DNA of 64,000 nucleotides, taken from positions 24,510,867 to 24,574,866 of the forward strand of contig NC_092525.1 in the NCBI RefSeq assembly GCF_037038585.1, in the 5' to 3' direction. Shown here in pieces: positions 25,286 through 38,125 of the stretch (position 1 is the stretch's first letter; every line of letters starts with the position of its first letter). The DNA is from Patagioenas fasciata (lineage: Eukaryota; Chordata; Aves; Columbiformes; Columbidae). A program made the translations under genes and the position numbers. The notes beneath the pieces are model-generated. The model saw nothing but the letters and a program-made list of their open reading frames with translations. It searched no databases and was not told the DNA's origin.

Positions 25286-27573
25286 TAGAAAAAGATTTTT
25301 AATATGTACAGTTTAGAAAACCCACAAATTCAGTCTTAACCACTTTGGGATACAGAGGCATTTAGAGAAGACTGCTTTAAATATCTAAAGATAAATCAGA
25401 AAATTAAAGTTTCCAACAGACTTTCCTCATTCAATTTTATTTGATTTTTTTTTTTCATTTAAAAACACAATTAACATGTGAAACATGCTTCAGACAGCAG
25501 AATGTTTTAATTAGGACGCCACTCCTGCAATACCAGAAATAACAAGAACTAAGAAAAAAGAGAAACAAAACTATAAAAAGACTTTGTCTTCCCATTTAGT
25601 CTAACAGAAAACTTTCTAAAACTCTCACAAACAATTTAAAGTCTACCACATGTGGAGAAGACTGGAAGCTTTCTTCTCCCTCTCAACATGTGCACAGACC
25701 ATTCCTGCAAACGCACCAGCATACACTGGAACAGCAAGATCTAAGACTGACCATATTTAGCCCAGATGTGTAATAATATTACTGAAACAAAGAAAGAAGT
25801 ATTTATAACCAGTTTTGCAAAGGGGGCAATTTGGATCTCATGGGAAGTACCAGTATAGAAACTCAACATTCCTTTGGTTCTCAATAAATTAAAATGGCTT
25901 TTGGTCCATTTTTCCCTGTTGCTGTTTTTCTTTTGTTTGGATCTCCACTCTTCTCTTTTTATCTTGGACAAACACCTCTTTTGATATACGTGCAAAGCAG
26001 ACTTGCCTGGACAGGCACAGCAGAGACTTGTCTTAGGTGATAAAGAAAATATGCCCCTCAGAAGCATTCAGGAAGGTAAAATTTTTACTACTTCTTGTCT
26101 ATGGAGCTTTATCATGAAACAACTGCATTGTTAAGTTTTCCATTAAAAATTCAGCTGCTTACCATTAACCTTAAGAAAAGTATTTTAAAAGATTTTACAT
26201 CAACAAATGATTAAAGTCTGTGACAATTAATGAGTGATAAAGCTCACTGGAGCTAAAAGCACAAAGTGTACTCTGCTTTTCTGCAACATGACAAATGAAA
26301 TGCCAGATGCGACCACACTATCCAATGTAGAATTAATCCCAGAACAGATTCTCAGATAAGTGAAGAAACAAGAAGTACGGTGTCACAGGAGAGGATGTGC
26401 CTATACTTACAGCAATCAAAAAAAGAGAGAAACAAACAAAACCCACTCATTTAAAAGAAAAAGCACAAGGTGAACAACTTTCATATAAAGTAAAGTATTT
26501 TATACCTGTCACAGTCCTGCACTGGTCCTGGCCCATACTGATCAGGAAAGGGGATGAACAACTTTCACCTGGACATGTATGAGGATAGTAAAAGAAGAAT
26601 TTATTTGTGGTACAGAAGTGAAATTTTAAAGGCAACATCACAAACAGAACAATGTTTAGGGAAACAAGCAATTTATGCCCTTTTACACATTCACTTTCCA
26701 GCATTCTCAAAACTGCATTGATTTCAACATGCAGAAAGACCAGCTGTATCACTCAGTCACTTTAATATTAAAGTTCAGTTGTAACCCTGCCTTCTAGTTC
26801 ACATTGCTGCTCAGCCAAAACTGCCCAGAGAGCCAGCAATTGGACACAGCCTTTGATTTCTGTCATGTAGCCACAGGTCTCATGCTTCCCTCTCTTTCCT
26901 AGTTCATGTTTTTAAAAGCAACATGACTGACAAGCATCAGTTTGAAAGCCCCCAAAGACATCTGAAAGGCCTCATCAACTCCCAGCAAAAAAAAAAATGA
27001 ATTTCCCAACTCTGCTGAAAGCAGTTCTACATTTGTGACAACAGTTTCCAGGGAACACGTGGATAATCTCACATGTGCTAAAAACCCAGCTCGGCTCCTT
27101 AAATGAGAAAGCTCACCAACAGCATTTAACAAAAATCCTAGACATTTTTGTGTATAAAAAGATGTAGCTAGCTTAGATGAAGAGTTGTTTCTTGAGTTGT
27201 TGTTCTGTACTTGTTTCTACTCAATTGTCCTGTTTCTCTCATTCATTGTTAGAAATCACATTTAAAAATATACAGGTCTGATTTCCTTGTTTAATTACAA
27301 CTCCCTAATTTAGTTCATAGATACATAACTGGCATCTTCCATGGGATAAATTTTACTTTGAGTACAATGGTAACTTTACAACCATACCACATATGCACAA
27401 CCTGTTGCTGTAACCCTTTTTTTTCTATTCAAAGCAGATTATATTAGGCAGCTAGTAATACAACATACTAAAGCAACAAACCAATTCTGTCTAACAATAG
27501 GTGATATCAAAGCACTCCTAGAACTGCAGATTAAAATGTCCAGAATGTGAATGAATAATAACTACTGTCTGTG

Positions 27574-27638
27574 GAAAAAACAAATGAACAACAACAAAAA
27601 ACAAACAAACAAAAAAACCAACAACAACAAAACCCAAA
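27574..27638 (+). repeat. CAAA/CAA simple repeat
   Basis: A/C-only tract of CAAA, CAA and CCAA units. It is followed at once by a short direct duplication of AAAATGTAAAGT around 27636-27660. Confidence 0.75.
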
Positions 27639-30600
27639 ATGTAAAGTTCAAAATGTAAAGTGTTTCTTCTAATGTACTAATCCACAATCAGGTAAATTAA
27701 CTTCCATTTCTATCATTCTCGCCTCTGTATGCGTGCATAAACACCGCAGTTTTAGGGGAAGAAGCTAAAACTTTGCTGCACTATCAAAGCTCTTTCCTCA
27801 GGGAGATGTCTGCAGAAAGCAACTTTTCCACATAGAGCTATCCAACGGTGCTTGACAGCATAAGTCAAGAGATGTTCTGATACCACAGGTTTTGGAAATG
27901 ACACGTTCGTCAAAAACTTACCAGAAACAAAAAGCAGCAAAAAGTGCGCTGCCTCTGGTGTCAACTGGAATAAGTTTTAATGAGTAAGAGGAATAGATCT
28001 GCTGAGTAATAACATGTCAGTGTCAGTTTGCAGCTTCTCAGAAGAAACTGTTTTATACAGTGTTCCAGGAATATTACCAAATAACTTTAGTGTATCGGGT
28101 GACTCAGTGTCCAGGTGACAAGGGATAAGAAGTTAAAAGAAGGAGGAGAAAAAAAAAGCGCCAGAGATTTCCATGTGCTAATGCTGCTGAAAAACTCAGC
28201 CACCTAATACTTGGCAGATTAACAAAGCACTAAATGGTAATAGATCGTCACAATAAATTAAAATTGCATAGTGCTGGCTCAGCAACATAAGAAAGAAAAG
28301 GTGACTGCTACAAAGCAGATGTTTCAGTTAATTTGTTATAATACATTAGCTCCAAAACTATGCTCTATCAGGAAAAAATCCAAGACCCAGATCTAGCCCA
28401 ACACAGATCCAGGGGTATTAACAACAGGAAAATAGGCAAGCATTTAGCAAACAGCGTTGGCTTGTAGTCCCCAAAATCAGCTTTTTCATAATCATATGAA
28501 ACACACATTGCTCAGGACACTGGCAGTGGCTGAGGCTCTTACTGTGCTTAATTTTAGCTGCTTAATTTCCAGGGCTTGCTACGGGCCGGTGGGAACATCA
28601 CCCATTTCACCCAGCTGACAAGACACGAGCTCTGCAAGCACAATGTCAGTGTCAGAAAGATCTCTCCTGTAGAGTACAAATTCTCCAGGTGATCTCAGAA
28701 TGTGCAATTACAAATAACCAAAAGCTTCCTTAAGGAAATGCTAGTAGAGATTTAACTAGTATTAATCGAGACTGAGTGCAGGCTAGGAATGATACCCATC
28801 AGGTTTGGGTGCCCATTTGTGTTTTCAGGAGCCATATCAAGTGAGATAACTAGCTACCAGTCCTTGCTCTGCCTCATTCAATGCCAGAAGCATCCAAATT
28901 CCCAGTAAATAGGCAGCTTTAGCTTACACTGCAGTGAGTTTCCATGTCCTGCCAAAACCTGGTTGAAATAATTATTAGATCAGCACCCTCAGCTACTGCA
29001 TGGAAGAAAGTGCTCCTGTTAAATTCAGCTACACAAAGTTGAGCAGAAGAGAGTTTACAGCCAGCCACAGCCAGGCTGCTGTGTCAGGCAGAATATACAT
29101 GGAGGACATTGGGGTTTTGAGCCAAGTCTCCCATATCCCACTTGAATGTCCAGGGATTATGTTTTAAAGGTGTTTTTCTCTCAGCTTTGGAAAACCATTT
29201 CACTGTAGAGCTGAGAAATCATTGCCAGCAGAAACTCAGATACCATTGATTTTTATCAAAACTGCAAAGAGTAGTGAAATTGTCATTTTCCTCTTCCACA
29301 GAAAGCTAGTCACAAGTTCTGATAAGGAAAAAAACATTAGTGCACAATGTGCTTGTAGCCAGGGCAACAGAAGTGCTCAGCTGAGCGAAAACTTTCATTT
29401 CTGTAAAGCATACCAGTATGTAAGAAAGACATCCATGTGGATTCTGCCTTTAGCTTGTGGTTATGTTTATGCAAGAGATTTAGAATAAGACAGGAAAGCA
29501 AACTTACTGTGCTTGTTTTTATAAGCTTATTAGCAGGGTTAGAGACCAAAAAGGGAAGACAAGAAAGCTGAAGTTCATCAGCTACATCTCTAACTGCCAC
29601 ATATCTCCAAGTGATATTTACTATAAGCAAAATGTTCCATTATTTATCATATGGATCTGCTGAAAGACTGTAGGTGAAGCTTCAACTCCTTTATGTCATT
29701 ACATCTTTTCATGAAAATAAAGGGAAAGTGATGCCATAAGTGAGAGAAAAAAATAGCACCATTACTACATAGATTTATGATGTTCATTTAGAAAGTGACC
29801 CAACAGCACAGATCAGATTAAAGTGTAATGGAAAAAACTCCATCCTGGTGCTTAAGTGCGCAAGTTTAAAGAAACAGATGGGCATGCTGAAGTACAAGAA
29901 TTCTCTACCAGATACTTAGATAAGATGTAAAGATTGCTCTAGTTATTTCCTCATCATGCACAGCACAGCGCTGTTCTTTCTCCATCAGATATGGGCCAAA
30001 ACCCTACTCAAAAACAACTGATGGCATTGAATTTACATCAAGACCAAACTCAACATTTCCAAGCAATCCTACATGGACTACAATACTTGGAACAGAAAAC
30101 CCAACGACAAAAGTGAAATGGGCAACATGTACTTGCCACTATAATTGGAACCAGAGAGATTAAAATGACTACCTACTGTGCAAATAAAGGATCAAAGCAA
30201 ACAGCATTGCTTCTGGTACCCAGGAGATGATTTCTTTTTTTCTTTCTGTTTGTTTAAATAAAATGTTCTGTTTATTTGTTCTTCCATCTTTCAATAGAAC
30301 CATGAATGTCCACAGTCAATGAGGCATGCTTCCTCCTGGTATACTTGGAAAGAGCACACCACATTTAGAGAACCATCTCTACCACACTTACTCGGTGGTG
30401 TCTTCACAAGACTATCCATGTGATCTCTCTCAGGTTTTCTGTTTGGCATTTGTTTGTCTCACCTGGACTACAGGAGAAAGAGTGTTTGCTACCTGGTGAG
30501 ATACAAAAGCGTTGCTGACAGAGAGCCCGCCTTCCCCTCCCCTGCTTAGGAACACCCTCAGGAGGAAGAAGTGATGCTCAAGCTACAGTGTGTCTCCTAA

Positions 30601-33600
30601 GAGTATACCAAACCCATAGTAAAACAGAAGCAGGACATGGTTGATTGTTTGATAAATTTAATTTGTTACATTTTAAATCTCTCTAGCTTTTTGGGGAAAA
30701 AAAATGTCTGTAAAAAGTATTTTTGAAGATATTTTAGAAAAGGAAGATCTGTTTGAAAAGGTGAACAACCCCATCTTGCAAAAAGACAGAAATTCAGAAA
30801 GCCATAATTTAGAGCTGGATAGGGTTTGACCCAGGACATGGTACTAACAGTCACTCGTGTTCTAAATCCTTCCGGAGTCCTTGTAGTTAAGTATATTTTG
30901 GCTTTATCTTGTAAACAAAGAAATGAAAGGTGATTCACAAGACAAGCTTTGCACAAATTCACACATACAAGACATGATGGGAATGTCAAACCTGATCTCC
31001 ATTATAACATTAAAGCCAACAATTAGCTCCACATTAGCAAAGCTGTACTGACCTCAGACCAGAGAGATTTGGCAAGATTTAAAACACACAACCCCCCCCA
31101 CCATATACACAAACTTTCTGCAGCTCACCAACGTAGCTTTTCTGTCTTTCTAGGCCAAAAGTACAAAATTTTTAGAACAGACTGTTCGAATTTGCTTGCA
31201 GATTTATAACTGGAACATTAATTCTCTGTAGCACTCATTTTTAGCCCTGTTTTTCTTTTCAGATACTATCACCTATGACATAGTGGCAATATATCAACAA
31301 CTATAATTATGCAAAACCTTAATTAATAAAGCAAGTACCTAATTACTTCAAGGAAGGTTAGCAAGAAGAGGTAATTCATTAAGCCCAGGTAGGTTTCAGT
31401 GAGGTAAAATGAATAGATAAGAATATTTTGTATACATTTGCAATATCAAAAACATTTATTCTACAGTGGCTTTCTAAAACTGTTTTCAAGAGAATATATC
31501 AGATGGACATAAGGAAACATGCTCTGACATTTGTTTTTTTCAAGAAGAGATGCACAGTGACAATTTCAGCATTTTCATTACTGAAAGTCCTTATACTTCT
31601 AAATATTATATCTCAGTGACTCTTTTTTAACCCTTTAATTTGTAAAAGGATTGTGAAACCCACTCACAGCCTAATTTTATGCAAGAAAGCCTGTGGTGTA
31701 ACCTGCTCTCTCTTTCTCCCCCTTTCCCTCTTTATGGGTACAACATGCCAACATTAAACAAGAAAGAGCAAAGAAACTCTAGTGTTTGCAAAGAAGACAT
31801 AATGTCACTCGTAGAAATTTGCATGTAGTGCATTTTTCATATAAAAGTGACTTATTTTAATAGAAAAAACGACATACTTGTTCTGATGCCCAAATTTGAA
31901 GTTAATCAAGTCTGGAAAATTGAGCTGCATTTAATGTTGTCAGTAGCAAAACCATCCCTAATTCACTCTAAATCATGTGCTATATTTTGCACTTTGGATA
32001 CCACTTCGTATAGACTGTGATGCAAGCAAAATACTACAGATCTTAAATGAGATGCTTTCAGGCTTCGCGTTGGATTTCAAAAGTAAATTAAACAAACAAA
32101 AAAGTAAAGCACCAATATTTGCCATTTTTTTCCTATTATTATGACTTCTGACAGGGTCATGTACCTGTCTGAGGAAATGGCTACAGTAATAAAAGGTATT
32201 TCATAGACAAGCAGCCAGTGCAGCTCACTAAATGCCAAGGAGCAAAGAAAAAGCTTATGGGAGCTACCAGAGCAGGTCTGGCTGGGCTCAGTAGTAGCAC
32301 TGCTCTCTGTTGAACATCCCTGGGTACAGGGCACACAGCAGGAGGCAACAATTGTACAACTTGGCTAAAAACTCTTTTCCCAGAAAAAGCACAAAGATGA
32401 GCTTAAAGCAAAGAAGAACAGAGGAGTACACACACACACATCTCTGTGTACTGCTGGGAAGTGCTGCTAGTCAGACTTCAAGCACCAGCTCTGTGAGCCC
32501 TGCTAACATCAATAAGTTATTGAGCAGTGACATTCTGTCCACCTGGTAGCAGTTCAAATCTATCCCCCTGCTCCTCAGGCTTATTTCTCAGCAGTTATGG
32601 GAAGTATTACAGTCAAATTTTAAAAATAGAATATACAAAAATGAAACAGAACCGATAAGAGACACACTGTCTCTTGCATACTCTGGCCAGACATACCTTA
32701 GCCTTGTATTGAATCTAGAGGTTATCCTTCAAGTACTTTGCAAGCAGAATCAAGCTTGACCAGCTCATTACCAAACGAGACATAAACTCTTGCCCATGCA
32801 ACAAGGTGCTTAGAAGTTATACAGCAAAAACCTCCAAGACAGACTCCTGGCCTTGTAGGCAGGTCTACACACCACTGAGCCCAAGGCAGCTACAGTAATG
32901 ACCCAAGGTGATTACTGTCTGCAAACAACAGCACAAAGTTCTGAGAAGCAGTGCTTCTAGGCTCTATAATATCCTAGAATAACATCACCATAGCATGCAG
33001 TAAGACTTTGCTGCTCTGAACCATGTCCCTTTAACTGGCTGAAGAGAGTTCACAATCTTTGTTTTAGAATACCGTTACAATCAGTGGAAAGGGAGGTGAC
33101 GTTCACCCAGGATGTAGGAAACTCAGCTTCTGGTCTTTCCTCTCCCTGAAGGGGTTCAAGCCCACATTGCAGGGAACCTCTGTTAAAATACAAGTGATTA
33201 TTCAGTTGATTAAATATATTTACTTAAAATTGCAGTACTAGGGTCCCACTGAACTCACCTGCAGGTTATATACACAGCCATCTGTACTGGAAGAGCTTGG
33301 TACCAGAATGTTCTAACCTCAGCTGCTCAGGTGATTTGGATGAAGTATCCTTTTAGTGAATTAGAAAGATAATTCAGTATAGCTTTCACTTCTTAAAACA
33401 CTCAGCTATACGTTTTACATGAATACCTTAAACAAACCCATCACATTAAAATTTACAAAACACCTCCATTCATTTCTTCCTTCCCCTTCAAACATACAAT
33501 CAACCTTCACTCAAAACCTCCTAAAACTTTAGCATCTCTACATAGCAGCTGTTAATTGCTCCATTAGCAGTAACCACATCACCTGTTCAGCATTTAGGAC

Positions 33601-36361
33601 AACTCCAAACCAACAGGAATTCAAGATTTTAATCAGCAGCAGCTGCTAAATGAGCTGTTAAGCCCTGTCTACAGAGGGGCAGAAACCACTACCTGTTCCA
33701 AGTTAGGCTACCCTTACTGAGATTACCTATGTGGCTAATTTTAGATGTGAATATCTCCCTCCAAATGTATAGTATATTTTTCCTAGTACTTCTTTTCTCT
33801 AGTGTTCTCTAAAACATCATTATGTCTAGTTTGAAGCACTGTGTTTTATTTCCAAGTACATATGCTTGGCATGCAAAGAAAACAGGGTGTTAAACTTGAA
33901 TTTGCAAACCCCCTTGACATAACATCATGATTAGAGAAGCAGAGAAACTTGAAACAGCAATTCCATTAAGGAACATTAACAAAAAGAGAACTTTGTGCTT
34001 GCAGTCCATATCCTCAAGAGGACAGCTATTTGTTATTTTTAAGCAACTGAGTAGTTGTCAGCTCTAAGTCGCTATTGCACTGGTTTGTAATCACTATTGG
34101 CAAAAGTAGAAAAGCATTACAGAGTCTGCCAATTAATTCAGAACAAATTTCCAGTAAAGATGGACCAATGGAGTGGTCTGGCCAAATTCCTTCTGAGTTC
34201 TGAAGAAATACAGAAGATGAGATTCAAATGTGATGATATGAGCCTGTCCTTGTTTTCTTAATATTAATAGAAGGTGCATCACAGAACAGCTATCACAGTT
34301 ACTCTCTGGAGAAGCTGTCAAGTAGCATGGCTTATCTGCTACACTCAGGAAATCTGTGCCAAACTTCCCCACAAAACAGGTGCCAGAAGTTAGGTTATTG
34401 TCTGTGTTTATGCATATAGTTGTATGAGCTGCATTTGATTAGCTCCCACGAACTTTGGTTTAGAAGCCTGAATCACAACTGCGCAAGGTTTTAATTAGAT
34501 ATTCGGTCATTCTGCCCTTTCTTAAATTCCTGCCATTTATTTGCATGCTTATACACAAAGCTGGAAGCTTAGGTCTGGGAAGTAAAGTGAAAAACATAAA
34601 CCGTCTCAAGCTAGTAACAGTTAAATAACCTCACAAGGTAGCATAGGAAATAATTTCACCAGGTGCAGCCTATTGCTGTAAGACTGGATTTAAGCAGTTA
34701 ACTAACCACAATGCTATATTAGTACTGACTGGTGATTAAGTGACTTCAAAGAGCTACTGTGATTTTCTCATTAAATGTGACTGCTACAGTATTTCTCACC
34801 AAAAACTAGAGTAGTTTTGCCCAAAAATTGTGTATTAACTTTCAGTAATAGTGGTACAACTTCAATATCAGTTTAAGAAAGAGGATGGAACAAAAAGCGC
34901 ATTTGATGCCTATACAAATAATTTATTTCTAAATCCTATTAGTTCTTAAAAACAAACAAACAAAACTCTGTTGACTTAATTCTGGCATCAGGCTCAGAAA
35001 CAGTCTGAACCTACAGCAGAACATGAGATAAGACTATTTTTCATAAATTTTCTGGTTCAGTACATTCAGTTTGTACTGCAGCTTTTTCAGATTCATTGCA
35101 ATTTCAGCTCAGCTCAATGTATTGTACACAAAGGATCTCACATTCAGTGTGAGTTGTCCAAGCCATAAAAGATGGGCAAGCAGAAGTGTGTATAGCTTTT
35201 CCTACTTATCTTTTATATAAGTCAATATTAATCCAATCTTTGGTAGTATTTGGTGCAACTCACAAATACTGTACCTATTCCTTAAGTTTCCTTTTCACTA
35301 CCAACAAGAAGGAAAAATGTTCTTGTCAAGAGAAAAAATAAATCACTTTGCAAGAGTGCACTAATCCCTACAGCCCTCCTTTTACGATGTACATTTCAGG
35401 ATTATGTAGCAAATCCCAGCAACGAGCATAGGCACTATAGAAGTAACCAGCTCATCCTCAAAGGAACTGCTTGCCAAATCTAACAGTCTAAAACTTGCCT
35501 CCTGTTTCCCATTCCCCTCTAAACATACACAGACTTGAAAAGAAGAAGTCATGGCACCCTCCAAGCCGTGCAATACCCAGTATCTTTCCTGACCTCCTCA
35601 ATGTCACTTTTCCTTTTTTGCCTTCCCACATTTCTGTATTACTATTCTTATGTTTTGCAGTTATGTCCTCAAATTGAATGATCTCAAATTTTTATCTTTC
35701 CCATACTGGAGGAAGGGACAGTTTGTATTCAGTTATCTAACCTATTCTTTGAGATTTCCTTTCCTAGTGCAGGAATGATTCAGCTGATAATGAAACAACT
35801 GCTGAAACTCACAGCATAAAACAGCAAATTGTGTTTATCTGGAGATGATACACTGCAAATGGGCTCAGGTGCTGACAGCTGAGCTCTGCTCCCTGCAGCA
35901 GGAACTGCTGCAGCCACCCAGAGAATCAAGTTCCTGTTCTCCAGCAAGATTTCATGGACTCTCAGAGAACTGCAGTAGTTCCATGGTTTTGTCACGAGTT
36001 TGGTAGTAAAGCTAATCATAACTTAACACACATGCCAGAGGAAGTCACAAGTCACTCAAATCCTGCATCTTTCTGTGAAAGGCTTTCAGTGCCATTACTA
36101 TGAATCGAGGATTAAATAAATATTTTGGTCAATATTGTAAAATACTCTTTTATACAATATAAGTTAGATAAGTTTCCCTGGAAATATGTCAAATGTTTAC
36201 ACTGTGATTGGTAAGGTAAAGCCAGGAAACTACAAAGAGGAAAAAAAATGTTATATTATATAGGTTAAACAAGTCCTCTGACTCAGCCTGAAAGTTAAGA
36301 GTAAGCATATTTCCAGCTAAACAAATAATATAACTACAATTAGACAACAAGTAGATGTTTG

Positions 36362-36380
36362 TTTTTTTTTTTTTTTTTTT
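36362..36380 (+). repeat. Poly-T homopolymer (19 T)
   Basis: Uninterrupted run of T in intergenic DNA, with no visible retroposed body attached. Confidence 0.85.
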
Positions 36381-37742
36381 AAATCTATTTTCCTTGGTGG
36401 CCAGTTCCTTGAATCTGGCTTATTACTGGTTTTTTTTAACGCATCTCAAGGATGTCTCCTCCTTCCTTTGCCCACATGATGCTTCTGAATAATCACACAC
36501 TAAAATCAAATACTTTTTTTTCCCCTCTCAAAACAGCCACCATCATGCACTTCATGTCCAAAAAGCCTTTCCTGGGTTTTGGGTAAGAAGACCTCTATGG
36601 CACTGAGCCTAGAGTTGCATAAAGAAAACAAACCAGAGCCTCCTAGTAATTCTTCATTTGCTTCCCCGTTTACAGTTAAAATATACAGATGTTAAGTGGG
36701 ATAATCTAATTATTCTGGTGAACATGATGATTTTGCACAAAAGTGTATTAACTTATCTTAAATAATTATCCAAAAAATAAACTAAGCTAAACAATGCATT
36801 TAGTCTTCAAAATTGCTCCAGTAATAGAGAGCTGTTATTTAAAAAAATTCCCACTGAAAGAGACTTTTATAAAGCCTCTTCCATCTAGTTATGAGAAGAG
36901 ATGAGGTTCATGACACAGAAAGTCTCCTAAAAGTGCTATGCAATGATGAGGGAAATGGAAGACAAGCATTTTGGAAATGAGACTATATCCTTTTTTGAGA
37001 ATGAGGAGCCATTACACCCTACAGACAATATTTTTCAGGTCCTTCTTAGAATATATTTGCAGAAAAGGAAGGTAGGTCAACACTCCTGTTATTATCCCTT
37101 GCTTCTTTCCCAGCAAACTTGCAAGAAGAACCTTTGCTGGTAAATGAACTCTGGCAGCCATCCTTTCTCTCTTTTTCAAAAATTTGCCTTTAGTCCCAAG
37201 AAGGCTGATTCTTTTGATATTGTCCTACAAGAGGCAGGATCATTTAATACAAGCGAGGCTTTAAATAGCATACTGGGAAGTTCATTTTCCACTTTTTCAC
37301 TATGAGATCAGATTATTTCAACGTCTTCCTATAGTAAAACTGCTTTTAATTTTGGAATGCATGGAACCAAAATAACGTGAACACATTCTCCAAAGTACCT
37401 TCTAAAAGTCTAAGATGTCCTTGCCTCCCGGAGCTCATGCCTCTCCTGTCCCTTCCCAGGGATTAAAGGAATGTGACAACTTCAGAACTGGAATCTTCAC
37501 CACAGATATGGATTGCTTATATTTTTAACAAAGAACCCCAAAACAAACTGGCTGTGTCCTGCGTATAACATCACATAACAGTACTAAAACTAAACTATTG
37601 TCACTGAAACTTGATCACAGCAGCCTCATTGCAACCACAAACCCTGTGCCAGTGACAAGATGTGATGGTAAAGCACCTCTTTGAAACCTCTCCCAAACCT
37701 TCTTGTAGCATTCAGCCCATTGAGACAGCCAATATAATATGT

Positions 37743-37915
37743 TGTCATGGTTTAGCCCAAGCTAGCGATATAACCACAATAGCTGCTCTCTCACTCTCCC
37801 ACGCCCCCTAGACAGGGAAGAGAGAAACTTTGATTGAGACAAACAGTTTAATAAAATAACAAAATACTAATACAATACTAGTAAACATATATATAATAGA
37901 AATAGAGTAATAATA
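37743..37915 (-). mobile_element. Endogenous retrovirus LTR fragment (avian type)
   Basis: Starts TGTCATGGTTTAGCCC, then has CTGCTCTCTCACTCTCCCAC, a purine-rich GGGAAGAGAGAAACTTTG patch and a GTTTAATAAAATAACAAAAT block. This order is typical of a common family of avian endogenous retrovirus LTRs, read from the end opposite to transcription, so the element probably lies on the minus strand. No gag, pol or env coding sequence is visible beside it, so it is a solo or truncated LTR. The right boundary is uncertain because the match fades into A/C-rich DNA. Confidence 0.6.
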
Positions 37916-37984
37916 ACTTGCTTCTCCACTGTCCCTCAGTTCAGGGTTAAAAGGCAATGTTTCACAGGAGGAAACAAAAAAACC

Positions 37985-38121
37985 CAAACAAAACAAACCA
38001 ACCAACCAGCCAACCAAACAATGAGGGGTTTATAAAATTTCTTCATCTAGCTACTGTGCTAGAATTGTTTTTGGTTTTGGGAGGGGGGCGGTGTTTGGTT
38101 GGATGTTGGTTTGTTTGTTTG
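37985..38121. repeat. Inverted repeat of CAAAC/GTTTG arms
   Basis: The left arm at 37985-38019 consists of CAAAC, CAAAC and CCAACCAA units. The right arm at 38093-38121 is GTTTGGTTGG, ATGTTGG and TTTGTTTGTTTG. The right arm reverse-complemented aligns with the left over about 30 bases with small gaps, leaving a loop of about 73 bp. A long hairpin or cruciform is possible. Confidence 0.6.
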
Positions 38122-38125
38122 ATAA

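Larger units (their letters stand above)
17311..37742. other. RGS13-RGS2 intergenic region, left part
   Basis: About 20 kb of AT-rich DNA without a recognised exon. It holds simple repeats: A-runs near 19288 and 19980, CAAA at 22214-22242, TA at 25269-25285, CAAA/CAA at 27574-27638, AAAC near 34950 and T19 at 36362-36380. The longest frame here, 130 codons on the minus strand at 18829-19221, has no family motif and no supporting context. Regulatory elements for the flanking RGS genes may be present but are not visible by eye. Confidence 0.5.

Noticed and set aside
32543-32570. tRNA-like GTTCAAATC box B motif
   Set aside because: No matching A box or cloverleaf arms around it.
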